Of a stretch of 64,000 nucleotides of DNA, positions 11,772 to 26,200 are shown piece by piece. Positions within the stretch are counted from its first letter, which is position 1. Each line of letters opens with the position of its first letter. Source of the DNA: Oasisia sp. SBJ-2009 (lineage: Eukaryota; Annelida; Polychaeta; Sabellida; Siboglinidae); NCBI GenBank assembly GCA_964017155.1, contig OZ024865.1, positions 34,890,438 to 34,954,437 on the forward strand. The letters run 5' to 3'. The translations under genes and the position numbers were made by a program. The notes beneath the pieces were generated by a model, which was not told the DNA's origin, searched no databases, and was given only the letters and a program-made list of their open reading frames with translations.

Positions 11772-14700
11772 GTATATATGTATATATATATATATATATA
11801 TTCATATGCACATAAAATACTAGATCCTAATTTAGCATGACAAATATATGACCGGAATTATATCCTGATGTAAGTCATGCATAAGCTACGATCTACATCA
11901 ATTCTTTGTCAGTAAAATGCTCCAGGGACCATTTCAATAACATAGCTAGGACCTCTTAATTAAACCCAATTTTGCTCTTTAAAAATCAATTTTATCCTAA
12001 ACATTGATCTAGAATATCTTAAAACACCATGACATGCCAGCAGGCCACTGTCGCTGGTGTCGTTGAAATAGTACTTTTGGTAATATGGAAATGGGCATTT
12101 GCTTTTTGGAGAAAAAACCTTTATTTAACAGAGTTAGTTTAACGATGAATTTTCCTTAGTGAAATGGTGCGCTGACAACAGAACGAGAACACGCATGAAC
12201 ACAGTGACGTACCCCTGGAGCCAGGCAAAAGCAATTCTTCCCACCATACTTGTTCCATCTGGAGAAAAAAGAATTTATTATTACAGTATGCCTTACTATC
12301 GGGATAACATGTGACATCATGTTAATGTTTAAATTACATGTGACAGCATGTTATTACATGCAATGTCATATTATTATAGGGATGAGATATGATGGAATGT
12401 CATTACAGAGAATTGGCATGTAACAATGGCATGTCGTCACAGAGATCACATGTGATGGCATGGCATTCCAGGGATAACATGTAACAGCAGACATGTGATG
12501 GCATATTAAACTATGGATAACACATTATAATAATGGCGGTTCTACAATATTTCCCTTCGCCACATCTGTCTCTCTAAGCTGTAGTTGTAGACTAATTTAT
12601 ACTCTAATTTGAGCGCATCATAAGAGACAGCCACAGATGAGATCCTTCTACATGTAACTTTGAAGATGATGGAGCTGTCCAAAAACGTGAAAACAAAGTG
12701 AAATTTGCTCAATTCGTTGCCTAGCGTAATCTACCATTCTCCAGCGCTGACCACTTCACAAAACTTGCCAAGCAGTTAAAATCGGCCGTGATACTGCGGG
12801 AAACTTTACATCGGGACGCATGAAAACAACGACGATCGTGAAAAAAAACGCGTCTTGATGCCAACATTATGAAGCTGTGTCAGAGCCACTGATCTTCGTA
12901 GCTGACCGACGAAGATAATGACCACGGTGGCGAGAAGACATTGGTGATTCTCGTCAAAGTATTCCCAAAGAGTTCGCTAAGGCAGTGACATGATTTGTTG
13001 ACATACCAGTATGTAACATTGGCACATCTGCAAACATCTTGGAAACAATCGACAACTGTTTCAGGTATTCACTGATTTTTTTCCTGTTCAACAGAAGGAA
13101 GATACGGAACACCTCAGAATTCTAACTATCTTGATATCACTGGGCAAGTTGGCCACTAGACCATATATTATCAAGAGTACTAATCAAAATCAACTTAAAT
13201 TAAAGCAAGTGTTTAGTAACGCAATCCAAGCAAAGTCAATGCTGCGTCAGGAAGAATACATCGACAGCACTTATTATCGTATACCGGCGTACCACGATGC
13301 CACAAGGGAAGGCCAAGGTGAAGGCCACCAACGTACAAGGTGAGAAGATGATTCCAGTAGTTGACAGTGGCACGCTGGCACTGACAACGATCCAACTATT
13401 CAGCGATGAACGCATTATGAAGAGAATGAGGGATGCGCTGTATTCATGGGAGCTTGTGGAAAAACTTGACAATATAACGCGTCGCCTGGCCGTGCTAACT
13501 ACCAGTGACAAGGTGACGGACGACAGCATCAAGACGCTTGAGTCAAAATTGGCTGCCCTCGAGCATGAAGCCGACAAAGTTGAACAATATTCGAGACGAC
13601 CCAACCTGCGTTTCACCGGAATTCGGGAAATTGAGGGGACAACAAACGAAAACATGACTGAGAAATTATTGGACATCATCAACGAGGATATGTGCCCTGA
13701 TACTAGTGCTGGTTCGATACCAGGTTTTGTTCGATACCGATCGATACCTGAATTTTGTTCGATACTCGATACTCGATACTTACGTTGTAAGTCTAATATT
13801 CAGATAGAACACAGTTCCCAGTAGAAACAGTATGCATGCAACAGAAGTAGTGCTGGTTCGATACCAGAATTCTTCGATACCGATCGACATATTGCTGGTT
13901 CGTTACCAGAATTCTTCGATATCAATCGATACCAGATTTTTATTCGATTCTCAAAATTTACCTTGTAAGTGTAATTCAGTACAGTAGAGATCTCCAAAGA
14001 AACACACTACTATCCACTTAAACTAATGCCACAGAAACACACACAATTTTTCACTTACAAGTAGGTAAATATGTGATAATTTTATAGTCATGCAAACAAT
14101 GATTAAAATGCAATTTTCATTTTATGTAAGTAAACAAACAACAATTTCAATATAATTGATTACTGTTGTAAAACTAAAAGGTAACTGTAATATAAAATTA
14201 AAACAATAAAGACAACTGCAATAAAATACCTTGTGACAAATAAATTCATCAATTGCACTGAATTATTTTAAATTAATAACAGTACTTCACCCCAGCTGTT
14301 TGTAAATACACTATAATATAGCAGCTTAATTTCAATTCACTGTGTCTCCTAAAGTGACCATCAACAAACACAGCTAAACCATAACATACAAATAATATGT
14401 TATTATTATATTAAATATAAATACACCTATCACTTATTATAGTGCCACTGCCAGCACAGCTGCACACTCACTGTTATAACTGTTTTATAATTAATTGTAT
14501 CGTAAAGATAATTGTGATTTAACATATATTAATAAAAATTACAATTGCACTTCCCAGTTCACACAATTGTTTTTTTATATAAAACTTAAATTACCACGTT
14601 ATCAAGTACACATAACAAGCCCCATAATGTTTTTGCAACTGTTTTCAAGAACCGGTCAGTTTCTTCCTCTACCTCTGGCTCTGTCAGTGGTGAATCTGTT

Positions 14701-17700
14701 TGGCCACTGCCAGTGACTGGCAGTGTCACAGTGAGTGACAGTAGATGCAGTAAAGTAAGCACAACGTCATCGTTAATCAGTCACGTCGTGTATGTCACTT
14801 CTTGGCGATGTTTGCCGCAGTTACTTAGTAGATTCGGCAATCGATGGCGATTCGCTTCGATTGCAACTAGATGTCCTTTGCTCGCTCACTGTCGAATATT
14901 TCGATAGAATATGTTCTCGAGTCAATGGCAATGGCCAATGCCATTGGGCAATGCCGAATGCGACGTTGTCCACGACGTCGACGACGCCATACGATGAAAA
15001 TTGATCATCACGTTTTGATAGCTTCTTGAATGGTGACATGTTTCGTCAAATTCGATGTATTTCCCCCGCTATCTTTGAGATGCCTCTAGCACAGCAGACA
15101 CTCTTTATTGGAAAACTGCCAAATTATTAGCGATGAACGTTGCGACTTGTTGTCGTTCGCATTGGTTGTGGGCATCGTGTACGGCAAATGGTGGCGCCAC
15201 CAAACGGAACCCGGATAAACATAACCTCCTCATCGCGCTCGAATAAATATTTATATTAATAATATTATTAAACTAGTTTCATAAATACTAGAGCGTGCAA
15301 TAAACACTCTATACAAATACTATAGGATGTGTGTTTTTGTACGCGTAACCGTAAATAAAGTAGGGAGAAAGATGGCATGGTACTGCCACCAAACGAGAGC
15401 GTCACATACGAACTTTGGTTTGGGTAACAAGGCTAAGTGAAGTCTGACCTACGCTAAGATAGCACACAGAAAACAGTTATTATAGAGACTAATTCTACAA
15501 TAAAGTTTTAGAAAACAATTCACATTTTATATTATATTATTTTTTAAACAACCACGCCTAAGTCAATTTAGGCTGCGAAGCGCTGTAGTGATAGCTCCCG
15601 TAAACAACGTCGTCACCAACAACGATGTTGCGCCTTCGCATCGACTTCGTCGAATGGACTCGGTGTCGAGTATCGAAATATCGAAGGTATCGAAGGTATC
15701 GAAGGTATCGAAGGTATCGAAGGTATCGAAGGTATCGAAGGTATCGAAGGTATCGAAGGTATCGAAGGTATCGAAGGTATCGAAGGTATCGAAGGTATCG
15801 AAGGTATCGAAGGTATCGAATAGTGGGCGTTCGATACCAAAAATATCGAAGTATCGCGATACCACTAAATATCGGTATCGAACTTTCGCAAGTATCGCGA
15901 TACGTCGATATTTTTGGTATCGAACCAGCACTACCTGATACATCCAGAGCAAATCAAGTGAAGCCATCAACTTGGAGCAAAAACCGACAGGGATGGAAAA
16001 GCATGACAGGAAGCAATCATTGTAAGGTTTGGCAGCGAAACTACCCGTGCTACTGTGTACCGTGCGCGACTTATGCTGAAGAAAAAGACTGGACCGAAGG
16101 TGTTCGTAAACGAAGATCTCACATTGACACGCGATGCCCTTGCTTTCCAAACAAGGCAGTTGAAGAAGAAAGGAAAAGTGATGGACTGTTGTTGGACTGT
16201 AGCTGGAAAGGTTATGGTGAAAGACAATAGTGGACTGTTATACACATCACCAGCGAGAGTGAACTGGCCATATATGGACATAAGTGAACAATGCTGTGCA
16301 GTTGAATCAGGCAATTTAATTACATGTTAACAAATGGCTAATAATTTTGCATATGATGTCGAATCTTTTCCATTAGCAAATATAAAGGATTTTATAGCTA
16401 TAAATTATCAAACTAACTCATACCATCATAGCTATGAACCAAATACACCTCATACCGTTTTTAACTTTAGTTCGTTTAATTACAAAGACTATGGTGCACA
16501 TCATTTAATTTTGTGAATACAATAATTTCTATTTCTTAATATGACTTACTGGTTCAAAGATTGTGACCTCTGTTTGCGAGGATATATGAACAACAGAATT
16601 ACCCCTCTGCCATTCTTTTTGAGTAGTGAACTGTGAATTATTTTGATTTGCTAAGTACATAAATTTCCTTTCTAAAATGGCTTAAAACTGAGGGGTGGCT
16701 GCCACGAGAGCGACCAAAATGGTCTTAGTGACAGTCTCCTCGACCCTTGGTTATCTTATTTACATTAAAAAAAGTATATATACTTATAATTACATTTATG
16801 TTATTTTCAACACAATTAAGTGACACTTGTTACTGCACTAATGAAATATTATTTTATAATTTGAACTGTAGGTAATTTTGTTTGAACATTGCTTTTGTAT
16901 TGCTGTATGTACTGGGTCAATAAACATTTCCGATTCCGATGTGTAAAGAAATGCATTGATATTATTTATTTATTTCCGTGACTTGACCTGTAGTGACACC
17001 ACTACAAGTCTTCCACTCCCACTGTCACAAAGGTGATGGTGACACTCTTCTGTCTGACACACAGTAGTGTTAGTGTAGAGAGGCTACCTTTCATCTTGTG
17101 GAACATACTTACTGATGCATTCCACAGTTTGAATGTGACCATCAGCACTGCCTACCTCCAGTGTCAACTGAACCGTGACAGTTCCTGGCAGCAGTTGGCC
17201 GTGTCACCTGAGTTGCTGTCACTAGCCAAATTAGTGACACATGCCGATGTGTAGTTTGTCGTAGATGTTGGTGTATGAAAAATTCAACATACGACAGCGT
17301 AACTGAGTGACCGTTACGCTCGGACACTTGTGTGGTCCAGCTGAGAGGTGCGACTTCTGCCGTGACACATAGACAATGGGGAAGACTTGATTAACCTGAC
17401 ACCATGATGACTTAGATGTCAACGGAATTGTCAGCGATGCACTGACCAAGCAACAAGTGTCATTCGAGAATTTGTATTGTTTGCTTTTTAATGTTGTGTG
17501 TTTTGAAATAAATTTAATTGAAATGAGTACAGTGTTAAAATTATGTACTTGTGTTCACACTGTTTTGGTGTGACATGTAAATTTGAATGATGCAGATTGA
17601 TAAAATCATATGGAATTTTAGGTCAAAAATACTGATTGTAGAGAACAAAATATGGCAAGTCTGTCCATCTCCGTTGGTATTTATGTCAGTTAAAAGAATA

Positions 17701-20700
17701 AGCAACCTTAACGTTCAAAATCACCCCAAAACCCACATCCCGTTCAACATAGTATATTACCATATAAGAATTTTGCGTTTAATCTTATATGAATGTTATG
17801 CACCTTAAAACTACTTTTAAAATGTGAGATTGTATTGACTATGGTCGCTGCCACTATTTCCCAATTCACAAGGAGTTATGCAATAGAATGTGTGAATGTA
17901 ACTCTGTATGGATTCTCCGGCAGTGACACCCTACAGTGGGAATGTCTGAGTGACATCCGAAAGTTGCGACTTCTTCAGTTGTTCAGACAGTGGATAGGTT
18001 GTTAATTCAGGAAATATAGTAAATTGTATGTTACTGTAGTAGTGAGTGACCTTGACGCGATTTGAACACATAATCTTTGTATAACCAGCAACACAATGAT
18101 GAGGTTAGTGATGATACACATTCCTGCATTGTTCAACGCAAAGTGTTAGTTGTGACTGACCACATGACCTGGCCAGCAGTTACCTTCACCAACACCAACC
18201 CACACAATTCTTGGCAGTGACTGCTAGGTGTTGGAATTTGTTGCTGGCCCAGCATCAATTTTAAGATTGCAGTTTCAACTGCACAACAAGTGCAACAGGT
18301 GAAGGGCGGGTTTACGCTATGCAACACGTTTGCAAGCAATGAGGCGATTGAGAAATCAGTTTGCAGAAATCGAGGCTGAACGGTGTTGCTTGCAACGCGG
18401 CTGCATTACAATACATCATGCATATTAACACTACGCAACACACAGTTGCTGCGACGAGACGTTAACTGGTCCCCAGCCCACCGTGTGGCGCTACTCTTGT
18501 CAACACATATTAAGGATGCCACATGCTCCAGCGACGAAGAACTTTTGGTAGTTGCAGCAACATGTGCAGTAATTGCGTGTGTGCCGCCAAAGAGAAGATG
18601 TTGGACAAGACCTTGGCTGAGAAGAATACGTGACTAACAGTGTCCCGGTTGTACAATGAAATACGACCATTACAATTGAGAGAGCAGCGAAGATGTCTAG
18701 TCAAAAGCGCAAAATATTGTCGTTAGAAGAGAGTGAAAGTTGTGGAACGTTTGTCGAAGGGGAGTCAGTCAGATTGGTTGCCCAGAGCCTGAGAGTGGGA
18801 AAGACCCAGGTGCAGGCAATCGCGAAAGAGAAGGACGACATTTTGCGCTGCTGTAAGGACAGGAAAAATGGCGACTGCTAATACGGGAAAAAACTAAAGT
18901 GCGTGTACAAGGATGTGAATGCGATGGTATGGGAATGGTTTTGCGACGCCCGTTTATGCAATATTCCCATATCTGGCGTAATGATTCAAGATAAAGCCGT
19001 CTTGCTTTCGATGAGCAACGGCTGTCCTCCACTCCACAGCATTAACACTATTTAAAGAAGCGTCCGAGGAAGTTGACCTGGATGCTTCAGTCAGTTGGCC
19101 GCTTGTACAGTGTATGCCAGTTGTCCTGGATGCTTCAGTCAGTTGGCCGCTTGTACAGTGTATGCCAGTTGTCCTGGATGCTTCAGTCAGTTGGCCGCTT
19201 GTACAGTGTATGCCAGTTGTCCTGGATGCTTCAGTCAGTTGGCCGCTTGTACAGTGTATGCCAGTTGTCCTGGATGCTTCAGTCAGTTGGCCGCTTGTAC
19301 AGTGTATGCCAGTTGACCTGGATGCTTCAGTCAGTTGGCTGGTTGTACAGTGTATGCCAGTTGTCCTGGATGCTTCAGTCAGTTGGCCGCTTGTACAGTG
19401 TATGCCAGTTGTCCTGGATGCTTCAATCAGTTGGCTGGTTGTACAGTGTATGCCAGTTGTCCTGGATGCTTCAGTCAGTTGGCCGCTTGTACAGTGTATG
19501 CCAGTTGTCCTGGATGCTTCAGTCAGTTGGCTGGTTGTACAGTGTATGCCAGTTGTCCTGGATGCTTCAATCAGTTGGCTGGTTGTACAGTGTATGCCAG
19601 TCGTCCTGTGACAAGCTGTTGGTGACAGGTGGGTAGATGCTGCGCAACACGCTTGCATACGGTGAGGCGATGCTCCGTGACCTGGCTGGCTCGATCGACT
19701 TCCAGGATCAGAAGGAGGAAGATGGTGGACATAATGGTGAAGACACTCAAGCAGTACTTCGGGTTGTGTATCTGCATGGACCAGAAGGAAGATGGTGGAC
19801 ATAATGCTGAAGAGACTCAAGCAGTACCTCGGGTTGTATATCTGCATGGACCAGAAGGATGATGGTGGACATAATGGTGAAGAGACTCAAGCAGTACTTC
19901 GGGTTGTGTATCTGCATGGACCAGAAGGAAGATGGTGGACATAATGCTGAAGAGACTCAAGCAGTACCTCGGGTTGTATATCTGCATGGACCAGAAGGAT
20001 GATGGTGGACATAATGCTGAAGAGACTCAAGCAGTACTTCGGGTTGTGTATCTGCATGGACCAGAAGGAAGATGGTGGACATAATGCTGAAGAGACTCAA
20101 GCAGTACCTCGGGTTGTATATCTGCATGGACCAGAAGGAAGATGGTGGACATAATGCTGAAGAGACTCAAGCAGTACCTCGGGTTGTATATCTGCATGGA
20201 CCAGAAGGATGATGGTGGACATAATGGTGAAGAGACTCAAGCAGTACTTCGGGTTGTGTATCTGCATGGACCAGAAGGAAGATGGTGGACATAATGCTGA
20301 AGAGACTCAAGCAGTACCTCGGGTTGTATATCTGCATGGACCAGAAGGATGATGGTGGACATAATGCTGAAGAGACTCAAGCAGTACTTCGGGTTGTGTA
20401 TCTGCATGGACCAGAAGGAAGATGGTGGACATAATGCTGAAGAGACTCAAGCAGTACCTCGGGTTGTATATCTGCATGGACCAGAAGGAAGATGGTGGAC
20501 ATAATGCTGAAAAGACTCAAGCAGTACCTCGGGTTGTGTACGTTTTGTCGTACCGCCGATTTGCAATAATCCATCATGTATGAGCATTCAGGAACCTGCA
20601 CCACGTGGACATGCTAACTTTGACCCATGGAACAAAGTGCGACCCGTTCTCGGTGCTATGAACGAGACCTTCACATTCAAGACATACTTCCTGCCACATC

Positions 20701-23202
20701 GGTGCGTCTCCATCGATGAAATGAATCCAGCGGATATGTTATCCATATCAAACTATATGCTGGAAAAGACTACCCCACTGAAAGCGACTTGTGCCAGGCA
20801 CATGAGGTTGTGATGAACTTGATGAGAAAGCTGACTCTCCTCAATAAGGACTACCATCTCTAGACAACTACTACAAGAAGCCAGCTTTGGCCGAGGTCCT
20901 GTGTGGAGAAGGTAGGCTGCGGACTGACACTGTGTCAGCCAACTGACACAGAACATTGCATTTGTTGTTTATTTTATGGTCTAAAATTTGTAAATAAAAA
21001 ATTATCACCATATGTGCTTCTTTTTGCATTATCTTGTAGGTTACGTATATATATATCAGCATTTGGTTCACGGTACATATCAATTTCAACCACTCAATAA
21101 TTATTTGGCTGCTGTGTGGAAGAAATTCATTGCTTACTTTACATTTTACTTGTTTGTAAAAATTGCGAATATTTTTCATGGCGCAGTTTACATACAAAAT
21201 CATAAAAAAGTCCTAGATGGATTTCGTTTCTATATATTGACTGTGCTGTACCAAATTAGTAATAAGTCGGGATTTGAGATTTCATGTGATAGCCGTTTCA
21301 TGTCGGAAATGATTTTGTTTCAATTTTCTGTTCTACAAAAACTGTAATCTTCATTGTCTTATTTATCAATATTTGTGGTTCCACATAAGAATGTAATGAT
21401 ATAAAATAACTTCTGATGGCATAAAACTACTTAAAATCTACACAGTTACTGAAACAAAAGGGTATTTGGCCTATTTTCCTCGGCGGAATGGTCCATTTCT
21501 CAATGGGATTCCCTCTGACATACGGGTATCACTGGAAAGAGCGTGACGTCGTATTTTGGGGGCGTATATCTGTATCCAAGATCAAACGCTGGTGTCACCA
21601 GAGACCACCTTTACATGGAGAGATCTGACCGTGCCTTGCCAACCACTGACCCAGCAGCAGTGGTACCTCTATGACAATATCAGGCAGTTTGTATGTGATG
21701 AAGTGAGAAAGACGTTCTGTGCCCACTAGTGTCCCTAGAGTTGCCAGTGTTGTGGAAGCAAGGACTTCTAGTCAGGGGTAGGGAAGGTTAAGACCAGCGG
21801 TCGCCCTCCTGCAAAGCGTGCTCGCTGAGTGTGAGATGGTTGATGGTTCAGCATTATGATTCATTGCATAACATTCTATTTCATACTGTATAATGATGTA
21901 TTGCAGCAGCTTTATTTCCCAGTAGGCCTTATAATTTGTTCCTGTTTTTTGTCAAATTTATCTGACATTTGAAGAAAAACACCTATACAACTCAAACAAA
22001 ATTACAAAAAACATTTATCTAGTATGTTTTTAATTATTGTACCATGTATGAATTGGCATCAGTTAACTACCTTATTGCAATTCGCGTTGATCAGTTAATG
22101 TGTGCATAATGTATTACAATTTGCCTTTGAATTTACGAAAATCAGGAAATTAATTTGTGTCCGAAAGTGTAACGTGTGTTGTAAATGCCGCCATTTTGAA
22201 TGCCTATTTCCATAATTTATGGAAAAAAGGGGATATCAATAAAGTCAATGTGCTTCATACGTTCAATAAGCAGTTGTTGATGGCTTATATTCCATAACAG
22301 TATGTTTTCAGTGCCTTATAACTTCAAAGAAAGAACAATACTCGGAAATCGCAATTTAACAGTTTGTTTGTAACAAATGTGTAAAATGGTGTTTTTTCAA
22401 GACTCGTATATTTTACTAATTTTACTTCATGTATATGATTACATAAAGACATACATGATGTGTCTCAAATATGAATGCCATACATTAACTAACTATTTCT
22501 AAGAGATTTTGCACAGAAAATGAATGCAGAAGTTTAAATTAACAGCTGTTTTCTCTTGTTTCGACATTTTTACCCGAAATGAATTATTTAAGTATATATT
22601 ATTTTATATATTATATATTTGTTGGAGTTTTGTGAACTCAGCAACAAAGTCTTTTAAGGGTTGTAGCCTTCAGATAGCAACGCTTCTTCAAAGACAACGA
22701 GGCAGCGTGTTTGTTGTCGACACCCGTCAAAGACAAATTCAACATCCAGGAGATAGAGTAAGTTTACTTAAGAATATTACAACAAGAGAAAACCTGTCTT
22801 CCTTCAACACTTCTTCAGAGACAACGAGGCAGCATGTTTGTTGTCGACAGCCGTCAAAGACAACTCCAACATCCAGGAGATAGAGTAAGTTTACTTAAGA
22901 ATATTACAACAAGAGAAAACCTGTCTTCCTTCAACACTTCTTCAGAGACAACGAGGCAGCGTGTATGTTGTCGACAGCCGTCAGAGACAACTTCAACATC
23001 CAGGAGATAGAGTAAGTTTAATTAAGAATATTACAACAAGAGAAAACCTGTTTTCCTTCAACACTTCTTCAGAGACAATGAGGCAGCGTGTATGTTGTCG
23101 ACAGCCGTCAGAGACAACTTCAACATCCAGGAGATAGAGTAAGTTTAATTAAGAATATTACAACATGAGTTAACCATTGCAGGCCCATTTAAATTTAATA
23201 TG

Positions 23203-23262
<60 letters not shown>

Positions 23263-26200
23263 CCAGTCGTTTTGTTGCACTGGCTCATGAGTTTTTGATA
23301 CCGCCTTCCTTCAACACTTGTTCAGAGACAATGAGTCAGTGAGCGTGTTGTCGACCGCCGTCAGAGACGAGCATCAAGCAAGCTGCAGAAAGCTTCCTGT
23401 TGGAATGTTCAGGATAATAGGGGGAAAAGACTGCTATTTCACTTTTCAACAGAAGGAGTTTTGGTAAGTTCATGAGAAAAGAGATACTCTCTGACCTAAA
23501 GATTAAGTACCAGACAGGGAAAGGGAATGTTCATCTCATCCCAGTTCTGGTACCGACTCATGTGGCGCCAGCACTGTGTGTTATCACAACACCGTAAAAT
23601 CAAAAGATTGTAGGTGTACCAGACGAAAACAAATATCTGTTTCCAGTGGTGCGTGCACAGGGCCATTGCAGTGGGTACCACTCAATGCGCAAAGTAGTTA
23701 AACTCTCTGGGGTGGATGATTGTGCGTCCATTACCACCACAAAGATGAGTCACTATTCAAGCATGCAGTATGCTACTCTTGATGTGCCACTGGACCAGCA
23801 CATGTATTTTACAGGCACATGGACCAGTCAAGGCACATCAATGAAACCATTTATCAGACGCCTTTGGCCAAGGCATAAGTCACTGTTGAAATCGATGATG
23901 CTAGTTTATGCATGCTGTTACGTTTTATTTTTTAACTACATGGGGATGAAATAAATGTTCTGTAACTAATATGCATTGTTCTGTACTGTTGTTAAAAATA
24001 TATGCCGTCTGTGTTATTTTGTTGGTTTGTTTTTCTACTGTTTTTATACTTACGAGCTTTACTTATAATAAAATAACACATTTGTTTTAATTTATGGTTA
24101 AGTTCTCTATCTGTTTGTTTTGCAAATCATGAATAATGTTCTTTCATACTTTTTACTTGTACTTCAAGTACAATTTTTATAAGTACTTTTACTTGAGTAG
24201 CTTTTTCTAGGGTTACATTTACTTTTACTCAAGTACAAAAGAAATGTACTTGTTACAGCTCTGCCACTATGCAGGATTTAGGTAGGTAATAATGTACCGA
24301 TTATTAAAAGATTTCTCTGGAATGCTCACCTGTAAGTAACTGAAATTGTTATACATTTTTTAAAGTCCATAAACTATTGTGCTGCTTGTTAAAATATCAC
24401 GAAATGTGTTGTAGTTATTGCTAGTCATGGCTTTGTATTTTGCTTCATATTTTATGGTATGTTTCAGGCAATCAGATCTTGAGTGAAACTGGTTTTCGAA
24501 AGACATGGAAGGCCCTGCTGCCTTTCATTGTGACAGCCCGGCCGATGACTGACCTCTGCTGGACGTGTCAGAAAAACAACATTTACATCTACCGAAGCGT
24601 CAACCTGCCAGAAGCAGACAAAAGCGTCTCCTTCAACAGGAATGACACCTCCTAGTGGTCCAGCAGGAGCATTTGCTACAAAATGAGAGTTGACTGCTAG
24701 TCCTCCCTGTAGCTGTCAGAATGAGATGCACTACAGCTTTGACTAGGCACAGCAAGTCCACCTGCCTAGTGACCCACTCCAGCCAGGGCCAAACTAATTT
24801 CTGGTTCTGCAAATAGTGGGGTTGTTTGACGTCTGCTGAGGGAGGCCCTAAAGCAGGTGGACTTTCATGACCAAATATTTATCCTATGTGATGCAGTAAC
24901 CAAGACGGTGGTGCCGCCTAGCGGATTAGGCCGGTGATATCCTGGCGGGTTAGTCAGGTACTCGGGGGACTTACTTGCGCGTAATGATATGGCGAAGTAA
25001 TCAGCCCTCGGTGTTTATAAATCAATGCTATCCCGTTTATTCTGTCCCTTCGCTGTTCGACGTCAGACGAGCAGCGCGTGTGGTTATCCGATCGAGTTCA
25101 TTATTCACGATTTGCGTTATTTGTTAGTTATATTTGGTTATTGTTATACAGTGTTATTGTGTCTAATCTTTGGTATTAGTGTGTTCCAGCGTGAATCGTT
25201 CGGCTTCGTCTGGTTTGACGTCGTGTTGTCGGTGTTTGCCGAATCCTTTTTCTTCTTCCCTCGTGGCGTTGGACGCCGCCATCTTGGAATTGGCCAATTT
25301 CAATATAAAAAAAAAAAAAACGGGCCAAGGTAAACGCTGGGATTTTGCGTTGGCGGGGTGGCACAGTTGTAGGAGTTAAGTATTCTTTTATTACGTGGGC
25401 TTATTGATATTATGTCGACTGTGTCAGATAGTCGAGATTTTGCGCTTGTTCTTGGGGATAGCCATGTCTACTGGCTAGGGCGTTTTGTGGCTAATTCGAT
25501 GGTCCGGTTTGGGTCGGGTCCTGATTTTATGGGCGATAATTGCCGCATTCGGTTTAACGGTTTCCGGGGTGGCTCTGTCGACAGTCTCGAACGGGTAACG
25601 AGTCTATTAGCGGCCGGGATCCCGCGAGTGATCATTTTGGCGATAGGAGGGAACGACATTGATTCCGTTACGGATCACCCGCTGTTGGTAGGAATGCGTG
25701 TGTTTGAATTAGCGAAGTCGTTGGTGAGTCGGGGGGTTGAACGTGTCGTGGTTACCCAGGTCGTTCATCGCCAGTCTTTCCGCCATCTTTCCGTTGCCGA
25801 GGGTTCCCGTAGAGTAGTTGCAATTAACGAGTTCCTCGCCGTGGTGTGTGCTACAGAGCACATCCGCTTTTGGAAGCATAAGGGGATGTGGAATTCGCCT
25901 CTGCTTATGTTTAGGGGGGATGGGGTCCATTTCAATGACTTGGGCAATTATAAATTGTGGCGTAGTGTGCGTGGAGCAGTATTTCTTGCTTTGAAGGGGG
26001 TTCATGGCCGTGGTTAAGGGGGGTGACAAGGGGAAGGTGGCGGTTATCCTGGGGGCGGTCAGCTGTCTCAGTGTCTCTTGATATGTATTTTTGTATTGTG
26101 TTACTTCAATAAAATAAAAAAATAAAAAAATAAACCCACACCAACAGGAAACAGGAAGAATAAGTATGTTGTACTTCGGTGATTGTGTCCAGTACTCAAG

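Noticed and set aside
15563..16230. Frames encoding repeated SKV, RYR or FDT residues
   Set aside because: They are the 9-bp hAT array translated. Only the ORF1 C-terminal part beyond 15942 has protein signal.
18300..19680. Terminal repeats of the Tigger copy
   Set aside because: Similar blocks at about 18310 and 19640 are in direct, not inverted, orientation and show no TA duplication, so they are not Tigger ends.
19073..19847. 297-codon minus-strand frame and several plus-strand frames
   Set aside because: They span the 48-bp array, whose length is a multiple of three. Residue repeats mirror the DNA unit, and no domain is present.
21590..21835. Continuation of the piggyBac transposase after 20.8 kb
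   Set aside because: A readable patch with Cys residues exists, but no piggyBac motif could be matched and the frames are broken.
25412..26017. Bacterial contamination, because of an SGNH/GDSL hydrolase
   Set aside because: It sits inside a eukaryotic retroelement with gag and RT, and a paralogue at 36.2 kb neighbours a DIRS-type recombinase.
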